Shown in pieces: positions 1-5,904 of a stretch of DNA of 5,904 nucleotides. Made by a program: the position numbers and the translations under genes. The notes below the pieces were generated by a model that worked only from the letters and a program-made list of their open reading frames with translations, was not told the DNA's origin and ran no database searches. Location: contig JAMOMS010000268.1 in the NCBI GenBank assembly GCA_027067015.1, forward strand, positions 1 through 5,904, given 5' to 3'. Origin of the DNA: Campylobacterales bacterium. Lineage in GTDB: Bacteria; Campylobacterota; Campylobacteria; Campylobacterales; Hydrogenimonadaceae. Each line of letters opens with the position of its first letter. Position 1 is the stretch's first letter.

Positions 1-728
1 ATGCGCACCCCGCCCAGCACCATCGGTTTGTCACTGCCTGCGCTTTCAAAGGCGTGCACGTCAAAGCCGGTGCCCGTGTAGCGCACGGCGGTATCGGGGG
101 GCAGAAGGCAGGGAAGCTGGGGCAGGTCTTCGGCGAAGGTGAGCTTGTGCAAAGCCGTTGAGCCCGGCACGAAGGTCACTTTCGCGCCCACAGCGTGGAG
201 GGCACTGCTTTCGTCGGTGTACTCGGTAGGGACAGCCAGCGCTTTTTTGAGTATGTCGGTGCGGCTGAGCTGGGGTGTCTGAATCCGTAACAGGCGACGG
301 CGGTCGACGGGCCTGCCGTCGTACCAGACCGTGTCGGCCACGGGCAGGGCGGGCACGGCGCAGTCGCTCTGGCCTATCGCCTCCAGCAGGGCGCGGCAGA
401 TACTTTCATCCACGCAGGCGCGGGCCACGTCGTTGACCAGCACCAACGGGGTCTCAACCTCATTGAGCGCATTTGTGAGCGAAGCCTGGCGGCTGTTTCC
501 TCCGGTAACGAATGTCACCTTTTCATTATAAACATGGCGCCGCATGAAGGCGAGCTCTTCGGGATGGCCGGTGACCACCGCTTTGCCAAAGAGCCCCGTC
601 TCCAGCAGGTTTTCCAGTACAAAGAGCCAGAGCGGGCGCCGTCCTACCCGCAACCACTGCTTCTTGACCGGCTTTTTGAAACGGCTCGCCTCGCCGGCGG
701 CCAGGAGGATCAGGGTTAAATCGGACAA
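1..728 (-). CDS. ispDF: Bifunctional IspD/IspF (MEP cytidylyltransferase / MEcPP synthase), C-terminus cut by the window edge
   Basis: Translation of the complement from a TTG at 728 runs open for 242 codons to the left edge. Residues 1-205 are a complete IspD domain, which joins CTP to 2-C-methyl-D-erythritol 4-phosphate in the cytosolic MEP isoprenoid pathway. Visible motifs are LAAGEASRF (8-17) and KKQW (22-25) in the nucleotide-binding loop, TGGNSRQAS (75-83), VLVNDVAR (96-103), TPQ (151-153), TDESSAL (171-177) and HKLTFAEDL (194-202). From about residue 215 the IspF domain begins with TGTGFDVHAF; D223 and H225 match its divalent-metal ligands. The remaining IspF domain lies off the window. 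Fused IspDF proteins are known from Campylobacterota and Alphaproteobacteria, and the KKQWLRV motif favours the former. The TTG start is chosen because an AGGAGA lies just upstream, the IspD core begins immediately after it, and I see no ATG or GTG upstream in frame in the gap. The gene is divergent from thiC. The family call is firm; the start is likely. Confidence 0.94.
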   Translation of the reverse strand, partial: MSDLTLILLAAGEASRFKKPVKKQWLRVGRRPLWLFVLENLLETGLFGKAVVTGHPEELAFMRRHVYNEKVTFVTGGNSRQASLTNALNEVETPLVLVNDVARACVDESICRALLEAIGQSDCAVPALPVADTVWYDGRPVDRRRLLRIQTPQLSRTDILKKALAVPTEYTDESSALHAVGAKVTFVPGSTALHKLTFAEDLPQLPCLLPPDTAVRYTGTGFDVHAFESAGSDKPMVLGGVR

Positions 729-732
729 AATC

Positions 733-738
733 TCTCCT
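733..738 (-). promoter_or_regulatory. Ribosome binding site of ispDF
   Basis: On the complement this reads AGGAGA, followed after four bases by the TTG at 728-726. It is the only good Shine-Dalgarno match near the beginning of the IspD domain, and it is what supports a TTG start in the absence of a nearby ATG. Confidence 0.75.
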
Positions 739-760
739 AAAAATCCTTGAGTGTTACGAA

Positions 761-766
761 AGTATA
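761..766 (-). promoter_or_regulatory. Candidate -10 element for ispDF
   Basis: The complement reads TATACT, five of six matches to TATAAT. Transcription starting about 7 bases downstream would give a leader of roughly 25 bases before the TTG start. No convincing -35 hexamer is visible, which is common for the housekeeping promoters of Campylobacterota. Inferred by eye only. Confidence 0.4.
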
Positions 767-794
767 CACAAGAAAAGCTTGCTTTTATCTTTTT

Positions 795-2194
<1,400 letters not shown>

Positions 2195-2208
2195 AGAGAA
2201 TTTTAAGC

Positions 2209-2230
2209 AAAAAAGGCGTACTTTTCGCCC
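2209..2230 (-). terminator. Weak hairpin plus T-run between thiC and mrp, terminator-like only on the minus strand
   Basis: GGCG (2215-2218) pairs with CGCC (2226-2229) around a seven-base loop, with one possible extra G-U pair. Read on the complement the hairpin is followed directly by TTTTTT (complement of 2214-2209), the layout of an intrinsic terminator. On the plus strand there is no T-run after it, so it should not separate thiC from mrp. No minus-strand gene ends here, so if real it would limit antisense transcription. The stem is short and may be chance. Confidence 0.25.
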
Positions 2231-2247
2231 GAAACCATTTTAAAAGC

Positions 2248-2253
2248 AGGAGA
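2248..2253 (+). promoter_or_regulatory. Ribosome binding site of mrp
   Basis: AGGAGA lies four bases before the ATG at 2258. It supports that start for the Mrp-family protein, whose conserved N-terminal domain begins within the first few codons. Confidence 0.8.
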
Positions 2254-2257
2254 GAAA

Positions 2258-3370
2258 ATGACCCAATCAAGAGTCAAAGAGATACTTTCAACCGTTACCT
2301 ATCCGGGGTTTACCAAAGACATTGTCACCTTCGGGTTTGTCAAGGATATCGAGATTGACGGGGGCCGGGTGGCCGTGACGCTGGAGATCACCTCCAGCGC
2401 GCCCGAGGTGAAAAAGGAGCTGGAAGAAGAGATCCGCATGAAGCTCATTCGTGAGGGGGCCAGCGAGGTGATCGCCATTATCGGCCAGCCCAAGATGCCC
2501 CGCGAAACCTCCAGCAGGGGCAAAAACATCGCCCCGCAGGTCAAAAACTTCGTCATGGTCAGCTCCGGTAAAGGGGGCGTGGGCAAGTCGACCACTTCCG
2601 TGAACCTGGCCATCGCCCTGGCGATGCAGGGTAAGAAAGTGGGCCTGCTCGACGCCGATATTTACGGCCCCAACGTGCCCCGGATGATGGGCATTGAGGA
2701 TATGCGCCCCGACGTGGTGGGTAACAAGGTCAAGCCCATTACCGCCTACGGCGTGGAAGTGATGAGTATGGGCAACCTGATGGAAGAGGGCCAGGCGCTT
2801 ATTTGGCGCGGCGCCATGATCATGAAAGCCATTGAGCAGTTCTTGCGCGACATTCTCTGGAGCGATCTGGATGTGCTGGTGATTGATATGCCCCCGGGAA
2901 CGGGTGATGCCCAGCTCACGCTGGCCCAAAGCGTGCCCGTAACCGCCGGCATTACCGTCACCACCCCCCAGCAGGTCTCACTGGACGATTCACGCCGAAG
3001 CCTGGAGATGTTTAAAAAACTGCATATCCCCATCGCCGGCGTAGTGGAGAACATGAGCGGCTTTATCTGCCCCAGCTGTAACACCGAAAGCGATATCTTC
3101 GGCCGCGGCACCGCCGAGGCGGTGGCCAAAGAGTACGACTCCAAACTGCTGGCGCAAATTCCCATTGAGCCGGCGGTACGCGAAGGGGGCGACGCGGGTA
3201 AACCCATCACCTACCACTACCCCGAAAGCGAGACGGCCAAACGCTACCTCAAAGCCGCCGAAGAGCTTTGGCAAACCATTGAAGAGATTAACGAAGAGGG
3301 CGGCGTAAGCAACGAAGCCATCCAACCCACCACCCCTCCGGGCGTGAGCGCCTGCTCCACCGGCCACTGA
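2258..3370 (+). CDS. mrp: Mrp/ApbC-family Fe-S cluster carrier P-loop ATPase
   Basis: This 370-residue protein of the Mrp/ApbC/Nbp35 family carries Fe-S clusters to apo-enzymes in the cytosol. Residues about 5-80 form a MIP18/DUF59-type domain. It is followed by a MinD-like P-loop NTPase with the deviant Walker A GKGGVGKS (104-111, including the signature lysine K105), switch region LLDADIYGPNVP (130-141), RGAMIMKAIEQ (184-194) and Walker B VLVIDMPPGTGD (206-217). The CPSC pair at 271-274 after ENMSGFI is the CXXC of the family that binds the bridging 4Fe-4S cluster at the dimer interface. The fold ends near residue 345; a tail of about 25 residues rich in P, T, S and G follows, with a cysteine at 366. 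The gene lies 63 bp after thiC in the same direction with no clear promoter of its own, so co-transcription is likely. In Salmonella, loss of ApbC impairs ThiC, which makes the pairing meaningful. Confidence 0.95.
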   Translation: MTQSRVKEILSTVTYPGFTKDIVTFGFVKDIEIDGGRVAVTLEITSSAPEVKKELEEEIRMKLIREGASEVIAIIGQPKMPRETSSRGKNIAPQVKNFVMVSSGKGGVGKSTTSVNLAIALAMQGKKVGLLDADIYGPNVPRMMGIEDMRPDVVGNKVKPITAYGVEVMSMGNLMEEGQALIWRGAMIMKAIEQFLRDILWSDLDVLVIDMPPGTGDAQLTLAQSVPVTAGITVTTPQQVSLDDSRRSLEMFKKLHIPIAGVVENMSGFICPSCNTESDIFGRGTAEAVAKEYDSKLLAQIPIEPAVREGGDAGKPITYHYPESETAKRYLKAAEELWQTIEEINEEGGVSNEAIQPTTPPGVSACSTGH

Positions 3371-3383
3371 TAACTCCTCTTTA

Positions 3384-3403
3384 GTCGCGGCTTTCGCCGC
3401 GAC
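3384..3403. terminator. Perfect 8-bp hairpin in the convergent gap between mrp and glnD
   Basis: GTCGCGGC (3384-3391) and GCCGCGAC (3396-3403) are perfect inverted repeats around a four-base loop. On the plus strand the loop is UUUC. On the minus strand it is GAAA, a GNRA tetraloop closed by C-G, expected to be very stable. It sits 13 bases after the mrp stop and 7 bases after the glnD stop, so it can serve as the 3' hairpin of both transcripts. Neither side has an immediate T-run (the plus-strand T-rich stretch begins about 11 bases later), so it is not a textbook intrinsic terminator and may act mainly as a 3'-end stabiliser. Confidence 0.65.
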
Positions 3404-3410
3404 GCAAATT

Positions 3411-5904
3411 TCACTCTTTTTCTTCAGCGGTTAGTTTTTTGATTATTTTCTCTTGATTGACGCAGAAGTTGCCGTTTTTCTCGATCAAAAAGAGGTCGTT
3501 AACCCGGTGTTTGCGGGTGGTAATGACCGCCGTGGCGATGTCGATGCCCAGTTTGTCGAAGTAGTGGGCCACGTAGGCCATGAGTCCCCGTTGGTTGGCG
3601 GTTTTGATCTGCATGGTGGCGTAGGTTTTGGAGTGGTCGCAATCGATCGTGATCTCTTTGGGCCTGATCTGCGGTTTGGTCAGTCTGATACTTTTGCTCA
3701 TGTCAAACGAGTCGCGGATAATCGCTTCGACGTGGGGGATCTCGTCGGCCCCCACGCTGTCGTTAAACTCCAACACGAAATATTTGACCCCGTCAAAGAG
3801 TTTGAAAATCTCCATGGTCACCAGCTCCAGGTGGCTCAGCTTGCCAAGCAGGTATCCCAGGTTGACGGGCACTTTGCGCCATATCTCGATTTTCAGCGTC
3901 TCCCCGGCGCTGATTTGGGCCTCATAGTCAAGCACCTGGCGCGCCGTTTGGGAAATGTGCAAAATCTCTTTGGTCGGGTGCTTGATGAAAAAGAGGTTGG
4001 ACTCAATGGCCGTGATCTTGCGTTGCAGTGAGCGGGGAAGGGCTTTGAAGCTCTCAAGCTTTTTAAGGGCCCTCTCCCGGCGCAGGCGTTTGGCCGTCTC
4101 GTCTATGACGGCGCGGTTTTGGAGCATATCGGAAGCGGCGCGGTAGAGGGTAGTGAGCATGCGGTCGGTAAAGGCGTTGTAGACCCCGGGCCCAACGGCG
4201 TTGATGTCGCAGTAGGTGAGAATAAAGAGCATATCCAGCAGTTTTTGACTGCTAAGCGGCGCGACAAAGCGGCTGACGGTGCCTTCGTCGTAGATATCCT
4301 CGTTGTGGATGGTGTGGGTCATGCGGGTGTGGTGGGCGATGAGCAGGGTCCCCTCTTTGACAAGCTCTTCGGAAAAACCAAGCTTTGTGGCGTAGGCGCG
4401 AAAGAGGTGCGCGCCCACCTCATGGTGATCCCGCTGTCTCCCTTTGCCCGCGTCGTGCAAAAGGGCTACCAGCTTGAGCATGGCCCTTGACTCTTTGTCC
4501 AGCTTCTCAAATAGCGGGGTGAGCAGGTTGTGGGAGAGGGTGTCAAGATGGCGGAGGGTTTTGATGCTGTGCTCTTCGACGGGGTAGTGGTGGTAGCCGT
4601 CAAATTGCGGTAGGTGGGTCACTTTTTTCAGCGGTGTTATCACCCGGCTCAGTTTTCGCCCCTTATCCAGCGCCTCAATCACCGCCCCCGCGTGGGGCAG
4701 AAAAAAGATCTGCCGAACGGCGGCGAGGAACTGCCGGCCCTTGGGCTTGGGCACGGCGGTGCGATCCAGCAGGTGGGCAAAGGAGGCGTCGATCTCAAAC
4801 GCCCCTTTCTCGGCCTCTTTGATCATGAGTTTCAGGTAATACAGCAACGTTTTGCTCTTTTGTCCCCGCCTGGCGTAGAGGCGGTTTTGGCAAAGGTAGA
4901 TTCCCTCTTCGATATGGCCGTTTTTAAGATCTTTCAGGCGGGCGGGCTCATAGAGGCAGGGTTTGGCCAGCAGGCCGCTCCAGTAGGCGGTTTTGGCCCT
5001 TACCGTCTCAAGCGCCTGGAGGGTGCGGCTGACCAGCTTACGCTGGGCTTTTTGGGGGTTGCCCGGCTCTATGCCCATCAGCTCGGCCACTTTGGGCACC
5101 AGGTCAAAACGCAGGGTGTCCTCCTTTTTGCCGGCCGAAAGGTGCAAAGCCCCCCGCACCCGAAACAGAAACTCCAGCGCCTGGCGGTATTCGGCGTAGT
5201 CGCCTTCGTCCAAAAGCGTGCCGGCCAGCTCTTTGAGGCGGTGGACATGGTGGCGTGCCGTGGCGATCCAAAAGACCAGGTTGGCGTCGCGCATCCCGCC
5301 CACGCACTCTTTGATATTGGGCTCCATTGTCACGGGGTAGCGTTTGTGGCGCTGGATGGACTCTTCTATCTTGGCCCGCACGTACCCTTTGGGATCGTCA
5401 CGCCGAATGCGCCCCAATTGGTTTTGGGTGGCCATCCAGACAAAGTTGGAGCCGATGATAAAGCGCGACTCAAGCAGGGCGGTCTTGATGGTGATATCCT
5501 CTTTGGCCACCGCCGGCAGTTCCGAAACCTCGTGGACCCGGTGCCCCAACTGAAGCCCCGCGTCCCAGGCGATGTAGAGGATTTTTTCAATGATCTCCTT
5601 GATGTTGTAGCCGGGGATGTTTTGGTAGACGATCATCAGGTCGATATCGCTGTGGACGCACAACTGCTCCCTGCCGTAGCTTCCCAGCGCCACCAGGGCG
5701 ATGGGCACGGCGTTGCGCATGGGTTGAAACTCTTTAAACATCTTGCGCAAAACCACTTTGTAAATAAGCGACAAAAAGGTGTCCAGCCGGCGGGTGTGGT
5801 GCACCAGGAAGGCTTTACCCTGGGTTTGGATAAAGGTCTCTTCCAAATTGTCCCTGTAGCTTTTCAAAGAGGCTTTGAGCAGTTTGGAGATCTCAAAGTC
5901 GGGG
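3411..5904 (-). CDS. glnD: PII uridylyltransferase / uridylyl-removing enzyme GlnD, N-terminus cut by the window edge
   Basis: GlnD senses glutamine and adds or removes UMP on the PII signal protein, setting nitrogen assimilation in the cytosol. The frame is open from the right edge to the TGA at 3411. Numbering residues from the TTG at 5867, the nucleotidyltransferase domain shows GS (62-63) and DID (74-76), the metal-binding pair of the superfamily, then the GlnD motif PNIKECVGGMRD (183-194). An HD phosphohydrolase domain spans about 425-555, with H433, H471-D472 (LLHDAGKG), HH at 512-513 and D553. Two ACT domains follow at about 650-735 and 745-815, the usual glutamine sensors. All four domains appear intact. 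The TTG at 5867 is probably not the start: twelve more codons are open in frame to the edge, and their translation (ending ISKLLKAS) continues the helical N-terminus without any ribosome binding site. The true start lies outside. It converges on mrp. Confidence 0.96.
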   Translation of the reverse strand, partial: PDFEISKLLKASLKSYRDNLEETFIQTQGKAFLVHHTRRLDTFLSLIYKVVLRKMFKEFQPMRNAVPIALVALGSYGREQLCVHSDIDLMIVYQNIPGYNIKEIIEKILYIAWDAGLQLGHRVHEVSELPAVAKEDITIKTALLESRFIIGSNFVWMATQNQLGRIRRDDPKGYVRAKIEESIQRHKRYPVTMEPNIKECVGGMRDANLVFWIATARHHVHRLKELAGTLLDEGDYAEYRQALEFLFRVRGALHLSAGKKEDTLRFDLVPKVAELMGIEPGNPQKAQRKLVSRTLQALETVRAKTAYWSGLLAKPCLYEPARLKDLKNGHIEEGIYLCQNRLYARRGQKSKTLLYYLKLMIKEAEKGAFEIDASFAHLLDRTAVPKPKGRQFLAAVRQIFFLPHAGAVIEALDKGRKLSRVITPLKKVTHLPQFDGYHHYPVEEHSIKTLRHLDTLSHNLLTPLFEKLDKESRAMLKLVALLHDAGKGRQRDHHEVGAHLFRAYATKLGFSEELVKEGTLLIAHHTRMTHTIHNEDIYDEGTVSRFVAPLSSQKLLDMLFILTYCDINAVGPGVYNAFTDRMLTTLYRAASDMLQNRAVIDETAKRLRRERALKKLESFKALPRSLQRKITAIESNLFFIKHPTKEILHISQTARQVLDYEAQISAGETLKIEIWRKVPVNLGYLLGKLSHLELVTMEIFKLFDGVKYFVLEFNDSVGADEIPHVEAIIRDSFDMSKSIRLTKPQIRPKEITIDCDHSKTYATMQIKTANQRGLMAYVAHYFDKLGIDIATAVITTRKHRVNDLFLIEKNGNFCVNQEKIIKKLTAEEKE

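Noticed and set aside
331..750. Three overlapping plus-strand open frames of 61-68 codons
   Set aside because: They lie opposite the IspD domain, which translates with all its motifs on the minus strand.
2195..2257. A separate promoter for mrp
   Set aside because: The gap is AT-rich but I see no good TATAAT-like hexamer at a sensible distance from the ATG, so co-transcription with thiC is the simpler reading.
2288..3367. Several minus-strand open frames of 104-213 codons opposite mrp
   Set aside because: All lie wholly within the conserved mrp gene and overlap each other. Their compositions are those of complement-frame translations and none shows a domain.
3453..4490. Plus-strand open frames of up to 192 codons opposite glnD
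   Set aside because: They are shadows of glnD, whose HD and ACT domains read cleanly on the minus strand through the same bases.

Overview
The window looks like ordinary chromosomal housekeeping DNA from a free-living member of the Campylobacterota (Epsilonproteobacteria). The evidence is a fused IspD-IspF protein carrying the KKQWLRV-type IspD motif, a short ThiC (453 aa) without the long N-terminal extension of the enterobacterial enzyme, and a GlnD of the kind I associate with the Sulfurimonas/Sulfurovum group. The DNA is visibly GC-rich, especially at third codon positions. That is unusual for this generally AT-rich phylum and fits one of its GC-richer marine or chemolithotrophic lineages. 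The genus cannot be fixed by eye.

Layout: (1) positions 1-728, minus strand, the 5' part of ispDF (complete IspD domain, start of IspF), running off the left edge. (2) 729-832, a compact AT-rich divergent promoter region. (3) 833-2194, plus strand, thiC, the radical-SAM pyrimidine synthase of thiamine biosynthesis. (4) 2258-3370, plus strand, an Mrp/ApbC-type Fe-S cluster carrier ATPase, 63 bp after thiC and probably co-transcribed with it. (5) 3371-3410, a 40-bp convergent gap with a perfect 8-bp hairpin. (6) 3411 to the right edge, minus strand, glnD, the PII uridylyltransferase/uridylyl-removing enzyme, whose start lies outside the window.

The genes make metabolic sense together. ThiC needs a 4Fe-4S cluster, and ApbC/Mrp is a cluster carrier whose loss impairs ThiC in Salmonella, so thiC-mrp is a plausible enzyme-plus-maturation pair. 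IspDF belongs to the MEP isoprenoid pathway, which shares the precursor 1-deoxy-D-xylulose 5-phosphate with the thiazole branch of thiamine synthesis. GlnD is a separate nitrogen-signalling gene that converges on the thiC-mrp unit. I found no mobile element, CRISPR array, tRNA, rRNA or novel system. The observations worth checking are regulatory: no TPP riboswitch before thiC, two intergenic hairpins and the divergent promoters. There are also start-site questions and a cysteine-containing Mrp tail.
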